Part shown: in pieces, positions 1 to 12,403 of the stretch
Numbering within the stretch: the stretch's first letter is position 1
Layout: each line of letters opens with the position of its first letter
Assembly (NCBI GenBank): GCA_023014485.1
Contig: JAJOZX010007470.1
Coordinates: 142,501 to 206,500 of the forward strand
Length of the DNA: 64,000 nt
From: Bathynomus jamesi
Lineage: Eukaryota; Arthropoda; Malacostraca; Isopoda; Cirolanidae
Direction of reading: 5' to 3'
Position numbers and translations under genes: made by a program
Notes under the pieces: generated by a model
The model's database searches: none
What the model was told of the DNA's origin: nothing
The model's input: the letters and a program-made list of their open reading frames with translations, nothing else

Positions 1-240
1 TATATTAGATATCCTTAGCTATAGGATCTTTTCAAGACTTAATATTTGTGGCATATATTAAATGGCATAGTGGTTAAATAAAACACAAGGCTTACATTTT
101 GAAAGACTTGGATTCGAGTTCGGGTGCTTTAAGCCACTAAACTGACTAAAGTCAACGTCGGTCGACAGGCTAGCTGGTATAAGAAGACATATATACATTC
201 TTATGGCTATGGGCACTCGAGTGAAAGATGAATTTTTAAC
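1..240 (+). repeat. tRNA-like SINE fragment (uncertain)
   Basis: Around 62-130 there is an A-box-like stretch (ATAGTGGTTAAATA) followed about 45 bases later by a B-box-like stretch (GGATTCGAGTTC), the spacing expected of a tRNA-derived Pol III promoter. No cloverleaf was convincing and the 3' tail is not recognised. It differs from the composite tRNA-SINE that starts at about 392. Confidence 0.35.
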
Positions 241-289
241 TTTTTTTCACTATTAAATTGGTGATTTAAAAATAAAAATATTTTAATAT

Positions 290-372
290 AAAACCGGTAT
301 CAATACCGGTATTGGCAAAATAATCGGTATCAATACCGGTATTGAAAATTTCGGCATTTTAACAGCCCTAAT
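290..372. repeat. hAT-like terminal fragment with CCGGTATTGATACC repeats
   Basis: The block repeats ACCGGTATTGATACC-like words and ends in AACAGCCCTA, the complement of a TAGGGCTG/CAGGGCTG-type hAT terminus. The partner end is not visible, so it is a solo end or lies outside the window. Confidence 0.4.
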
Positions 373-391
373 ATATATATATATACTACTA

Positions 392-650
392 CCTCGGTGG
401 TGTAGTGGTTAGCGTCGCTGACTACAAATCCATCGCCCGGGATCGAGACCCGGTGACGGCAGGCGGCGCACAGCAAAACCCAGCCTGTTCATCCTTCCCC
501 ACAATGAAAAAATTGGTTGGTAGATAAATGGGTACCCTGCGTAGCCTAGTGGTTAAGACGCTGGGCTGCTGTAGGTCTAAGGTGGAGTGACAAGCTTGAC
601 CTTCGTCAGAATGAACAATTCGGGCGGAAGCTGAAACCAAGGTCGCTTTT
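392..650 (+). repeat. Composite tRNA-derived SINE, copy 1
   Basis: It begins CTCGGTGGTGTAGTGGTTAG (A box) and has GGGATCGAGACCC in B-box position, then a shared body (TTGGTTGGTAGATAAATGGG), then a second tRNA-like head (GTAGCCTAGTGGTTAAGACG), and ends in the family tail with GAACAATTCGGGCGGAAG. The same order recurs at 19418, 42977 and 50074 on + and at 19115-19384 on -. This copy lost part of the second module between GGGCTGCT and GTAGGTC. Confidence 0.8.
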
Positions 651-1046
651 ATCGTACCTTATAAATGGAATGAACTACTTTGTGGTAATAAACAAAATAG
701 TTCATTGTCGTTTCGGCTTCTGTATCAAGGGCAATGGTCCTCACCTTTTCTGGCTCAAGGCACCCTAGTGCCATTTGTTGTTCTTTCATCCCCCTCCCCC
801 TCCTGGAGGATTATTTTTGTCTCCCACTGTTTTTTGACCAAGTAACTTCAGAGTAAGCCTGTACAGTTTCTGTATGGATATGATAAACCGCGAATGTTTT
901 TTTTTTTTATATTTTCATATTTTCGGTAACTTTTTAATTTTGTCATTTGTCATTTTCCTGGAATTTCGCTGTCTCTCTGAGGCGACTCCCACACTCCGAT
1001 TGGGAAACAGAAACACTACTATTGAGGGTAGTAATTTCTAAATTGT

Positions 1047-1084
<38 letters not shown>

Positions 1085-2456
1085 CTAATTCAAACATGTA
1101 GGTGGTACCTCTAACGTTTGAATATGATTAAAACTCTGTTTCGAAGGAGTAAAATTTTTGGTAGTGTTTTAAAAACTTGCGTAGGCCTATCCTAAAGTTT
1201 ACTGTAAAAGAAAAAGTATATTAAACCTTTTTAATCTAATGATAGATGTTTCAAAACAATATTATGCAATCTTTGATGGTTGAAATCGCCTTTTGATCTG
1301 CGTTAAAGGTTATATAATTAATACAGGTTAGAAATAGGCCATTGTTTAGTTTATGTAGGCCACTTAGATATACACTTATACTGGACAAAGTTAGTGTATA
1401 ATTTTTGTATTAGGGAGACTTACCAGTACTTAAAGAATTTTGTATTCTCCACAATACCGAGTATGCTGTACAAAAATGTACATATAAAGTACAATTTCAT
1501 AAAAAAGTACGCCTAGGAAACTAAAGTTTCTAGAAAGCATAAAAAAAATACTAATTGGGTTATAGTATTTGAAGTTTTATTTCTGTCCAAAAATAATAAA
1601 ATAAGAGAAAATGAGCGTATTATCAATTAGTCATTTTTTATGGTTTTTTAGAAATTTTATTAACGTTACATTACAAACCAGGAACATTATTTTGCTCGTT
1701 TATAATCTCTAACGCGTTTGCTGTCTAGATGTAATTGTCTGTATGATTTATTAAAGCGGTGTACTTTATTATTTACGTGTTAAGTTCATCAAATATATTT
1801 ACTGAGAACAAAACTCAAAACTCATGAACTCGGTAATCGGTATTCCTCCGTGTGTAGAGAAGGGTGTATACTTGTATAAGATCTGTAATGCGGCAGTCCC
1901 TCCCCAGTTTTAACAGTTTGGGAACATTTCAAAGTCTGTTTACTCGCCCAATATGTCAAAACTACCCAGAAAAGAACCTTTCTCTGAAAAAACTTCTAAA
2001 GTGGCCATTTTTTTTATAATATTTACCATAAATTATAATATTAATTAAAAAATTAAAAGGAAATGCAAATAAAATGTACAAAACAAAATTGAAAGAAAAT
2101 GTTTTTTTGTAAGGTAAACTTTAAAAAATGACAAAATTTTTTTGAAATTTGTTATGTTTAATAATAAAACGTATGATTAATCAAACGTAAAAATTATTGG
2201 TATACATAAAACTTGATAATTTTCTCTGTAACCTGTTTTTTTTTTTTTTTAATTTTATTCACTGTTTTTTATCGTTTATCCAATTGTTGGCATATTTCCA
2301 TCTAAGGTAGACAAGACCAACGTGGGGGTGTTATATCCTCGTGTTTCTTTACATTGCTTTCAGTAATTGATGCGAAACTCTGTACACAAAACGGTTGAAC
2401 TCCTTTAGATGAACTTCATTGGTAATATTTTGAGGTTTTTCCAATTGCTTTTTATA
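651..2456. other. Non-coding AT-rich interval
   Basis: No supported gene or RNA. It contains a (GT)16 tract at 1051-1082, several poly-T runs and AT-rich sequence. Nothing else was recognised. Confidence 0.6.
1051..1082. repeat. (GT)n microsatellite
   Basis: Uninterrupted GT dinucleotide run. Confidence 0.95.
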
Positions 2457-2575
2457 CAGGGTGTTCCATAAGTCCGGTCTCATAGGAAAATTTATTTTAA
2501 ATTAAATTTGCAAAAGTAATACATTAAAACTAAAACATATGTTCAAATTTATGTCTTGTTTCGGGCCTGGGAAAC
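2457..2575 (+). mobile_element. Left end of CAGGGTGTYCC foldback MITE
   Basis: Starts CAGGGTGTTCCATAAGTCCG directly after TA and continues with the arm sequence also found at 43442, 53575 and, inverted, ending at 33424. An internal family motif (GTTGCAGGTAGAATAACG) lies at about 3290-3350, so the element may continue to there. No right terminus is visible nearby. Confidence 0.65.
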
Positions 2576-2673
2576 TGATACGTGTGGGTAGTTGGGAGGT
2601 AACGAAAATGGTCCACTGAGTAGGTAGGTAGTTAATCTAACAATTATTAAACTCCTTTTATGTCAATAACTGG

Positions 2674-2967
2674 GTGGATGAAACCAATTGGTTGCTCACC
2701 AGAGTTATTCTCCACACTAGTATTTATATACTGTGTGATAGAGCGTGCTCGGTAGTAGACATGCACTACCGATCAACCAACAAACAAAAAGGACGCTGGT
2801 GGAAAAAGCCGGGGAACAAAGGACTTGCATTAAGAACGGCATGGCGAACGAAGGGGCTTGAAAATAGTAAAATATCCCTACCAGCTAGTACGCTCTCAAA
2901 AATTAAGCAATTAGAAGAAAGACTTCAAGAAGAAATCAGGACTTATCTAATAACACTCAGTAAGTGA
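2674..2967 (+). other. Unrecognised 97-codon ORF
   Basis: An open frame rich in Lys/Arg (for example KQKGRWWKKPGNKG) with a Leu/Glu-rich C-terminus (KIKQLEERLQEEIRTYL) that could form a short coiled coil. It lies between a MITE left end and a MITE internal motif, so it may be element-derived. No family was recognised and chance is possible. Confidence 0.2.
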
Positions 2968-3596
2968 ACGACTGTATTTCTAAACCCCAGTTTAGTGATA
3001 ACTGATAACATATAAATTAGGTCCAGTTAAATTAGACCTACATTGTGGTCTAAGACCTAGCATCAACCCATAGCTTAACAAAGGCTAAGGTAAATTACCT
3101 AATCTAATTTGGTGAGGAATCCTACTGTGGACCTCAGTTTACTCTGCCGCTCTGAGCCATTTCCGGAATCTCTAGGCTGACCCCTACAAGGCTAGGCTTA
3201 ACCTACTCTACAGTTAGACTGGAGATATTAAGGGTAGGTAATTGGGGACCAATTCATACAGAGCATTTTTCACAGAGACCTTTTTTTTGTTGCAGGTAGA
3301 ATAACGAGCAATAGCTAATATTGAAGGCGAGTTACACTCGTGAGGAAAAGACAGAGATGGGACACTGTCTATTTTTAAGAAAAAGCGGTAATAACGTTGA
3401 CAAGATTAGTCCTATTCATTACACGCCATTGTAAAAAGTGTATAGTTTTAATGCAGGGCTGTTTTCTTGATAATCCGATAGCTTAGTGGCAGTGCTATGC
3501 TCGTTACTTTATAAATGTAATGCCGTTACCGTTATTACAGTCTAAATGTAACGCCGTTATCGTTACAGTTACCATTTTTAAAAAGGGATCATATGT

Positions 3597-3735
3597 AGAA
3601 TTCGGACCCCAGGTAACCCTAATGGAGAATACAGACCCCAACTTTCCCCTAATGTAGAATCCAGACCCCAACTTCCCCCTAATGTAGAATCCAGACCCCA
3701 ACTTTCCCCTAATGTATAGATTATAGAAGCCAGAC
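3597..3735 (-). repeat. ~31-bp minisatellite (AGAATCCAGACCCCAACTTT unit)
   Basis: At least four imperfect tandem units of AGAAT(C/A)CAGACCCCAACTTTCCCCTAATGT type. Further single units reappear at about 3855 and 4085-4160, where two units are inverted against each other (GACCCCAACCTTGG / TAGGGGTCCGAATTC). All lie inside the hAT-like element. The open frames on the minus strand here are a by-product of the repeat. Confidence 0.85.
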
Positions 3736-3871
3736 CCCAAACGAATCGTATAAGGACATCAATAAACAATTTAAAGGTTCATAGAAAATTTTATTATTAT
3801 TATCACAAATAAAAACCATTAAAATCACACAATTGTAAAATCCTTATGGATCAAATGTAGAATTCGGACCC

Positions 3872-4028
3872 CAGCCTTCTTTAGTTAGCTTTATAAGGCT
3901 AACTAACGAAAATATCACAACCTAACCTAACCAATCGTTAGGTTAACTGTACGCCCTTGACGATTGGTTAGGTTAGGTCATGATATTTTCGTTAGTTAGC
4001 CTTATAAAGCTAACTAAAGAAGGCTGGG
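3872..4028. repeat. Foldback hairpin with TTAGG-like core
   Basis: Near-perfect inverted repeat. The left arm from CAGCCTTCTTTAGTTAGC at 3872 pairs with the right arm ending GCTAACTAAAGAAGGCTG at about 4026, with a ~20-base loop (TAACTGTACGCCCTTGA). The inner arm carries CGATTGGTTAGGTTAGGT and GATATTTTCGTTAGTT, shared with the hairpins at 21299 and 45678. Confidence 0.85.
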
Positions 4029-5313
4029 ATGTTAAGGCAAATGTAGAAACTCAAATAGTTAAAGAGTAGCTTAAACAAGCCAAATGGAGAATACAGACCC
4101 CAACCTTCCGCTAATGTAGAATTCGGACCCCAACCTTGGTAGGGGTCCGAATTCTACATATGATCCTTAAAAAGTAACGAGTAACGGCACCGTTACTCGT
4201 TACCATTACTTTTAATGAAATGTAAATATATTATATATATGCATAGGTATATTATAATTTATATACAGTATATACACATAAAATATTATATTATATATAA
4301 ACATTCGCTTGTGCGAGTGTGTGTTGGTTTGTATCCACTGGTTAATGCATAGGCTATGAAGTCTGTGCATGCCTTCATTGCGTTATTATGGCTTATAAGG
4401 CATAATATTTTCAAAAGAAGTGAAACAAAATTACTGCAAGATTTATTACTAGAAATTGCAACATAACAGAGGATGTAGCATACTATTATACTAATTTACT
4501 AATGCTAGAATATACCAGGAAAGTTTAGTTTTGCAAAACAATAATACGAAATACTAAAGAAATGAATCAAATGAGTTATTGTGCATGGCAATGATAATTG
4601 AAATTTATTAGCTAAATATATAAACTTAAGAACTATTATTCAAAAGATCTTTATTGGCCTTTAAGAAAACTAGTTGCATCTAGTGCTCAACAGCGACACT
4701 AGATGGTATAGGAGTGTTAAGTTTAATAAACATATTTTTAAAGTTAGTGGATGGGAAGGATGCAGAGCTAACGTGCCGTGAAGGCCCAGATGAGAGGAAT
4801 GACGAAACCTCTGTTGAACTTAGGCCCCTCCCTGCTCCAGGGTTCTTCGCCTTTTACTTTGACAGTGCTGTCAGTCTAGGGGAGAGGGTGGATGGGGGTA
4901 GGTTGCCAGCATGCCAACGGCCAACGTGCACACCTCGCTCATAGTGAAGGACAAATTTTTAACGGTTAATGAATAATGAGTGAGGATCGAAAGAAACTAA
5001 TTGCGAGCTACGATAAAAAAGTAACGAGTAACGACTAATGAATGTATTTCCCTATTAAAGTAACGTCGTTACTGAAAGAGTTACTTGATTTGAAATGTAA
5101 CGCCGTTACTAAAAAAGTACCGCGTTACGTAACGGCCGTTACTTGTAACGCGTTACTGCCCAGCTCTGCTTAGTGTTACGGTGGCGAACTCCGAACAGTG
5201 AGGCTTTAGTTCGCTCCCGCCTGCTGGTTTCTAGGTTGTGTTCATTTGGCCGCTTACCCTGTGCTTGGGAAGTTGGGACACACTCGCCCAGACGTCTTTA
5301 GGAATGAGTTTCC

Positions 5314-5511
5314 TTGGATATTTTACCCTTATCTATTTTTGTTGATGATATTATCTATTATATTATTGTTTACCATCAAAACTACATTGAACTTCGGACC
5401 AAGATTACAAATGTAACTCACGAAAGCACTTGGCAACAATTGGAGGATGTTTCCAAACACTTTCAAAATGGGATTGAACGATGTATCGCAAAAGGTGGCG
5501 GTTATGTTTAG
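5314..5511 (+). pseudogene. Possible mariner-type transposase C-terminal remnant
   Basis: The last ~40 codons read ELRTKITNV...STWQQLEDVSKHF...IERCIAKGGGYV and then stop. This resembles the extreme C-terminus of Tc1/mariner-type transposases (L-R-x-K-I ... F-x-x-R-I-x-x-C-I ... GG). There is no DDE core upstream and no TIR pair, so it would be a small decayed relic. Moderate-to-low certainty. Confidence 0.35.
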
Positions 5512-6265
5512 GCCTAGAAATTCGCAATGTTGCCTGTTATAAACTTTAATAATTAATTAATCATACTTTCATAGGCCGTTTACCGTTTGCTTTTATCCTG
5601 TGTAGGTCTACATCAAAAGTTATTAAAGCTTAGAGTTGGGCAAGGACTTTGTTACCACCCTGCATATACGCAAGATATTTGTATAAAGACCTAAATGTGG
5701 GTGAACTCCCATTTATTAATTTTTCTCAGTGCTCTGATACACCGTGCGATTTTTTTTATTCTCCGTATGGGGTCTAAGGTTTAAGACTTTCGGATGCGTG
5801 CCAACACTGTACATATAAACTTTTTAAAGTAAACCTACCTCTTAACGATCTTCTGACGTCAACTTCATCGCCAGCACATCCATCTTAGAATACCTTCCAT
5901 ATCAGCTAATTAATTACCCCATTTAACTCTTGTTTTCAACATATTTCAACTGAAATTCTTCACAGACAAAAATCTATTAATAGCAAGGCCGGCTTCGTGC
6001 GGGCGGGCGGGCTTATGCTCAGCAAACCATTCTTTAATTGAAATTTGAATTAGCGAATGTTAAATCACTCTAGAGGTTAACAGATGTAACAATTGAGAAA
6101 GATGCGTAATGCTATAAGAGCAGATGAGGGTTAAAATTGAAATATCAGCTCATAGTATTGCGGATATGTTATGGTTAGGAAATATCCATTTCACTCATTC
6201 TACCCCTTAAGTCTATTTGACTGCTGAAAGCTCAATTTGCATAAGAATTATTTAATCAAGGTGTG

Positions 6266-6268
<3 letters not shown>

Positions 6269-6316
<48 letters not shown>
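6269..6316. repeat. (CT)n microsatellite
   Basis: Uninterrupted CT dinucleotide run. Confidence 0.95.
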
Positions 6317-6319
<3 letters not shown>

Positions 6320-6625
6320 TGAAATTATGCCTTGTTCACATGTTTATACGAACCCGAATTAAACTTTCAATTTATTTTCATTAATTATCAGTTTATTACA
6401 AGCTATGATTTTGTTGTTATAGTGAGTAAGTGGGCTTTAAATCAACAATGCAAATGGCCTCGCTGATATTGGCCGAAGAGTTAGCGAAAGAGATTTTACA
6501 AGTTATTTTAAACGTTATTATTGAGGTTTCTGAAATTCTATAAAATATATTATTAATAAAAGAATGATTTAGGTAAATTATAAAAATAAAGGAATTTATT
6601 GACAAGTGCCAACACAATTTCTCTC

Positions 6626-6630
<5 letters not shown>

Positions 6631-6720
<90 letters not shown>
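6631..6720. repeat. (TA)n-(GT)n compound microsatellite
   Basis: About 34 AT units passing directly into 11 GT units. Confidence 0.95.
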
Positions 6721-8389
6721 TAGGCGTTAAAAAATAATCACATGCGTGTTGGTCATGGCATCATCATTTCTGTTTAAATAATTCTTTCTGTAAATCAGTG
6801 ACATCTGTAAAGAAAATGTAAATAGTTGCACTTTTTAAATTTGTGTGTGTGTGTGATCGAAGTAAACCTATATAGTAAACATATATACTACCCTCATTTA
6901 TCGCCGAAGCATTATCACAAATATCTGTTCTTTGTTTATGTAGGCATTTATATCCTTTTTGTCATGTGTGTATTGTCATCTTCCATCGTTCATTGTCCCA
7001 TTTGACTCATCACATGCATATAGGCCCTACACACACTCTCTCTCTCTCTGCTTGTTATCTTTGTCATCTTCCTTGTAATCTCTCACCTCCTTATCTGTGA
7101 TATCTCCCTCCCCTCCCCTCCCCTTCTCTTCTCTCTCTCTCTCTCTCTTTCTCTCTCCGGCACAGACCTGAGTTCTTCTCCCTAAATGCGAGCTGGAATC
7201 CAGTTTCAAATTCCAGCATTCGAAAAGCCAAGTGAGAATGCAGTTCTGGCTCAGTGTCATAAAAACCGCCCGAGTGGTTGGTGCGTGCACGAAGGATGGT
7301 GGACACCGTAATAAATAAAAGATGGAAATAATTTAATTTTAATGATAATGTTTGTGATTTGAGTTCAGTGAAATTAATAACGAAGTCATTCCTGCGTTTG
7401 GCGTTTTTACAGTGAGGCTGAACATCTTGTATATAAACTTAATGGTTGTTGAACATCTGACTATCAGAAGAAGGGTTACCAGTGTTGTTTTATATTGGTT
7501 CAAACATCAAAAATGTTATACCCTGTAATGTGCGTTTGTTGTCTGTATTTAGGCCAATACCCGCTTTCATTTAAATGTTTTGTATAAGCGATATGTTGAT
7601 ATGTAATAAGTGATGTTGACGTGATGATGTTAAAATAGTCGTGTGTGGACTTTATTCTGAAATGCTGCAGGCTAAAAATGGTCAACATACTTTACTCTGT
7701 TGTAAACTTAGTCCAAACAGTCTATGATTTTCATGCAAAGTTTGTGTTTCTGTATGTACTTTTCATGTTAACTTTAGGCTTACATACTTTATACTACCTT
7801 TTGAAATTAGTATATAGGCCTTTTAATTTATTTTTTCAGTGATTTATTCCATTCCCACTTTACTTATATATATATATATATATATGCTTCAATGTATAGG
7901 ACCTATAATGTTTACCTCTTGTTTGTTGTGTATCGTATAATTCTTCATTAATGAATTGCACTTTCATTTTCGTTAAAAATCTGCATCGAAAAGCTCGGCT
8001 TAATTTCTATACATATCTCATTTCGAATCAACATTCATAGGTACTACGTACTTTTTTAAATTTTGAACGTATGGAGTAAGGATTATGGGTAGATTTTCAT
8101 GTACATGTTTTTAACAATTTTAAGAAGCTTTTATTTGCACCCTTGATAAGGGGATTGAAAGGGAAATAGGACGTGATAAATAGAAAGAATGCCCAGAGCA
8201 TCCTCGTTTGGGAGAAAAATACTGACTCCCTGAGGTGGTTTAGCCAAAGTGAAAGTTGCATGGTGGTGAACGAGGCAGTCAGTAAGTTACACGAACAGAT
8301 ATACATTGATTCTGTACACGTATTGTGGTCTGTCTAGTCCCTGTATGCAAATTAATATACTAGGCCTCTCATGGTTTATTTATTTCGGC

Positions 8390-8436
<47 letters not shown>

Positions 8437-8455
8437 ATATATATATATATATATA

Positions 8456-8822
8456 CAGGGTGTCCCAAAAAAACTATATACTCATATTTTTTTTTTTTTT
8501 TTTTTGTTCAGGAAGAACCGATTCGCCTCTATTTAAAGGGCATATCTCAGCGGAAAAACAAAGAAAAAGTGAGAGGAAAGACAGAGGAAAAAGAAAGGGT
8601 GGAGGGGACAGTCGAAGTGGAAAAAGACCAAGGACTGCAGGGCCGAGCCCCATCATCCTTGGGTGCTAGGGCCGGGAGGGCGCACGTGAAACCTCCAGGA
8701 ACAAGCACGTACAAACGAGCACAAAGAGCACTCAAGAGCACGAGCTTAGAACCCCCTTGCGGGGTTATATACTCATATATATGATGCTATAAAGAGTATA
8801 TAGTTTTTTTTGGGACACCCTG
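8456..8822. mobile_element. 367-bp TIR element (mariner-type MITE)
   Basis: Bounded by TA on each side. The left terminus CAGGGTGTCCCAAAAAAACT and its inverted copy at the right extend about 28 bp, through CTATATACTC. The interior (about 8510-8760) is distinctly more GC-rich and purine-biased than the surroundings, shows no transposase, and is not recognised. The ends match the CAGGGTGTCCC superfamily seen elsewhere in the window. Confidence 0.8.
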
Positions 8823-8824
8823 TA

Positions 8825-10668
8825 TATATACACCGTACGTTAAATTGTACGACTGTGGTTAAAATTCTGGACAATGGTCCGCATACTTGTATTCTAAAAT
8901 TAAAAAATACAGTTTTCTTCATAGACGACTTGATACAAGTCTGTCACATTTATGGCACAAGACTGTGTCACTGTATCCGCATTCCATCAGCAAACATTTT
9001 GACGTACCTATTCGTTATTTATAGTAAGAAAATAATAAATAAATATTCCCACAATTATTTGCATTCCTCCAACAAGAATTATTATTATTTTTATTAAAGT
9101 CAGTAAAGAAAAAAATTGCCCGAATTACATTTCCCCTCAGTTTGAATGAGAAACTGCGTTCACGAAGATATTTTCTATTAAACACAATAATATATATAGC
9201 GAGGTTGTTTTTTTTTTCTACTATTCTTTTGTTTTTTGTTGTTTTTGTTTTTTACAACCTCTTCCTGAATGTATATAAAATTTATATTCAAAGTTCAGTT
9301 CGATAAAAAAGATTATAAATATATTAATTTTTTTTAAAGTGTGCTTTCCCCCCTCAACTTCGTTTTAGAAACGAAGGAGACCGTCACGGTCAAATTCATT
9401 TCAATTTCTTATTTTGTACCGAGAGAATTTGTTGGAGATACTCGTTGTTGTTGATGTTGTTACACTCAAATGAATTTGCTTTCGTTAATTCACACGAATC
9501 TGCGAAGACAAGATAGCCGTCGTTGTTAATCGTAGCCTCCAATATGACTACTACTCCTTTTTCATAGCCTTGAATTTTGCTCAGTTTATTTAGTCATGTC
9601 TTTATTTATACGAAGAAAGATCTGATGTAATTTTTAATCCTCTATGCTTATTTATGCGTATAGTTAATAAATGTACGATAATCGTCGTATATGAGTGTTT
9701 ATTATACGTGTATATACTTTATTATAAGAGATTCCTATTCGTTGCACGTATACGCTATAGTCATTAGTTCTCAGTCTATTGACTTTTTATTATAAATAGT
9801 AAAATAGTCTCCGTGAAAGATAGAGGAATTGAAATGGAGGGTTAAAAATATATACGAGAAATTGTTATTAAATCTATTTTCGTATATTTTGTTTCCTGCT
9901 TCGCCTCCTGTAATAAAGTAATAAACAGCTGCGCCCCTGCCGCAGTCATCGTCCCCTTCAATGCCATCGAAGGCACCCTTAAACTCTGAGACTCTGAGCC
10001 ATGGCACTAGGTACCTCCTGGGACGGGAAGTAAGGATGAATTGACCTTGTGACATCGCTGGTTCCTGACGTAACTCGTAGGTTGACGGTGTATAGGGAAT
10101 TTTTATTTTAAGGCTAATTCGCCATATCGGATTCTATACGCGTTTGATTGTGTACTTAAATTTGATACATCCAGAGCGATTGTGATCGGAGAGAAAGGAG
10201 GAAGATGGTCCGAGATGGCGTCTATCGGCAAAAAACACCGCCGCGACCTTTCGAGCGCCTAATCACTTTCAAATTAGGGTTAAAATCTGAAAGTTACAAT
10301 TCGCAGTAGGAAATGTTGTTTGTATTTTGTTAACTGTATAATTCATTTAATAGATTAATTCTCGTAATTGTAACCCCGAATTAATTTCTAAAATTCAATT
10401 TCCGCCTTCGTATTGGAGATGAAATGAAAATTGAGAATTGGCGAAATAGGCAATTATCAAGTTAAAATTGTAAAATTAAAAAAAACAGGCTCCACCTCGG
10501 TTATATTCTTATGTAATACGTAATACTCGTGTACTATATATATGACTTTGCTATTAAATAGTCACGAACAACCGTGATGTAGTGTGGATTTTTATTAGCA
10601 TTGGTTTTTTTTTTTGTTATATCCAAAATTATTGATTATAACATTCGTGGGAAAAGGTGGTTCATAGT

Positions 10669-10707
<39 letters not shown>

Positions 10708-11548
10708 TTTTTACAAGCCTCACCACCACCACCTACTGCTATTACTGTGAGAACATTTCCAAGACCAAATACAAGATGACGGATTGAAAGCTTTAGGAAT
10801 CAAGTTGTAAAATACTGACTTAAAAACAAAGCAAACTAGCATTATACATACAATACATTAGCATGAAAACAAATGTTGAAATTGATGTCTTGTTTTAGAA
10901 CTTTTTTTTTGTTGCAGGTAGTGAGTTACACTACTGAGGAAAAGGCCTCCGCTTTTTCCTGAGGATTGTAACTCGCTTCCACATTAGACATTGTGTGTTA
11001 GTCTCAGGGAACCAACGTGAGTTGTAGCATATATATATGAAAATTATTTCACGCAAGTAACATATACTGTGTATATATATATATATATGTGTGTGTGTTT
11101 GTTTGTTAGTAGTAGAGGCCGTATGTTCCAACCATGAAAAAGTCTCCTTCAACGCGCGCGCGCACATTAAAATTTGGGAAATCCCAAGAATAAATAATTG
11201 ATTATGAACATAAATCCAAAATGTCTCGTTTTCAGAAAACGTTTTATCACATCTCAGTCAATATTTCCGTATTCTTCACGATTTGAATAAACTAAACAAC
11301 GTGTATCGACGTAATTGAAGTGAAGAGGCGTTTTACACACACACACACACACACGTACGTACACGCACACACACACGCACATACACAATCTCTGTTTGGT
11401 ATCTGTGATGACAAACTTGAAGGCCAACGACTTCCCGGAGTTCGAGTCCCCTCCCTCTGCCCCCTCCTGCATCTCTCTCTCTCTCTCTCTCATATATGGT
11501 AGAACTTTTTATAATTCTTCCAATTAACAAAGTTATTTTAGTGATTGG

Positions 11549-11594
<46 letters not shown>

Positions 11595-12369
11595 CAGTAT
11601 ATAAATAAATAGGGGCTTCTTACGACCCATAGTGAATGTAAATTCACTAAACAACAATGAAATTTTGTTTTATACTTAGAATTAAAAGTCAATAGGAGAA
11701 ATCTCCTAAACTATTGTTATCTGTTTGAATAGACTTATACAGTATAGATATAAATGCGATAGTCCTGCGTAACATCTAAGTTGACCAGAGGTTAAGATAT
11801 GGACTTATAAGCTTATCAGATATGGGAGAAATCCGTCTTTTCTCAGAATTTCCCTTCAGTTTAGCGTGTTTGCGTATACTGAGCCCACGTCTATCAAATG
11901 ATAGATAGGAATGTTAGTGATATTTTTAATTTATGCTTCGTTAAACCTCGTAAATGGTTTGTTTTTATTTTTATCTCTGTACTTTGCTTTACTCTAAAAA
12001 ACAAAGAAAGGTTTGGAGACAAAATCTATGAGGCGTATTTCCGATTTTCTTCAATTGTAAAACTGGTTAATTCTTTTATATATATATATATAATATATAT
12101 ATAATGTTAATACTGAGAGAGAGAAATGGTAATGATGAGGCTTTTCTCTTAATAAGAAATTTTTAGTTTATTATTGTATGTTTTTAAATATAGCTCGGGA
12201 CACAGTCAGTATCGAGAAATTTCTCCATCTGTATGGGCCTATTGTTTTTATGATGATTTGGGGAGTGCATTCACCCGTTGGTTTCTTCTCTCCGTGAGCC
12301 ATCTTTATATCGTTGAAGAAAATCCGTAGATGTTGATCTCCATACAAAGTCTCCATACAACACGAATGA

Positions 12370-12403
<34 letters not shown>

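Larger units (their letters stand above)
3490..5168. mobile_element. Non-autonomous hAT-like element with GTAACG-rich ends
   Basis: Left end CAGTGCTATGCTCGTTAC, right end complementing CAGAGCTGGGCAGTAACG. The flanking octamers are CTTAGTGG (3482-3489) and CTTAGTGT (5169-5176), a 7/8 match to an 8-bp hAT target duplication. Both ends are dense in GTAACG/CGTTAC words. The interior has no transposase. It holds a ~31-bp minisatellite (3597-3735), a foldback hairpin (3872-4028) and a short ORF at 4714-4944 with no recognised match. Confidence 0.65.
5512..8390. other. Non-coding interval with microsatellites
   Basis: No gene recognised. Contains (CT)n at 6269-6316, (TA)n followed by (GT)n at 6631-6720, a second GT run near 6843, a CT/CCCT purine-pyrimidine block at 7033-7158, and a short TA run at 7867-7885. 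Small ORFs here have no recognised features. Confidence 0.6.

Noticed and set aside
3504..3769. Gly/Tyr-repeat proteins on the minus strand
   Set aside because: They are the translation of the ~31-bp minisatellite inside the hAT-like element.
3930..4000. Interstitial telomere (TTAGG)n tract
   Set aside because: Only two or three imperfect TTAGG units occur, always within the same hairpin core, so a telomeric origin is not demonstrated.
3597..4160. CRISPR-like array (about 31-bp units)
   Set aside because: Units are directly tandem with no unique spacers, and the genome is eukaryotic.
7027..7306. Arg/Glu-rich minus-strand ORFs
   Set aside because: They derive from (CT)n and CCCT tracts read antisense.
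8371..8784. 137-residue plus-strand ORF beginning in Ile/Tyr repeats
   Set aside because: The N-terminal half is translation of a (TA)n tract and a MITE terminus. The rest is the MITE interior with no recognised domain.
11254..11692. Cys/Val-rich and Glu/Arg-rich ORFs
   Set aside because: They are translations of (CA)n, (CT)n and (TA)n microsatellites.
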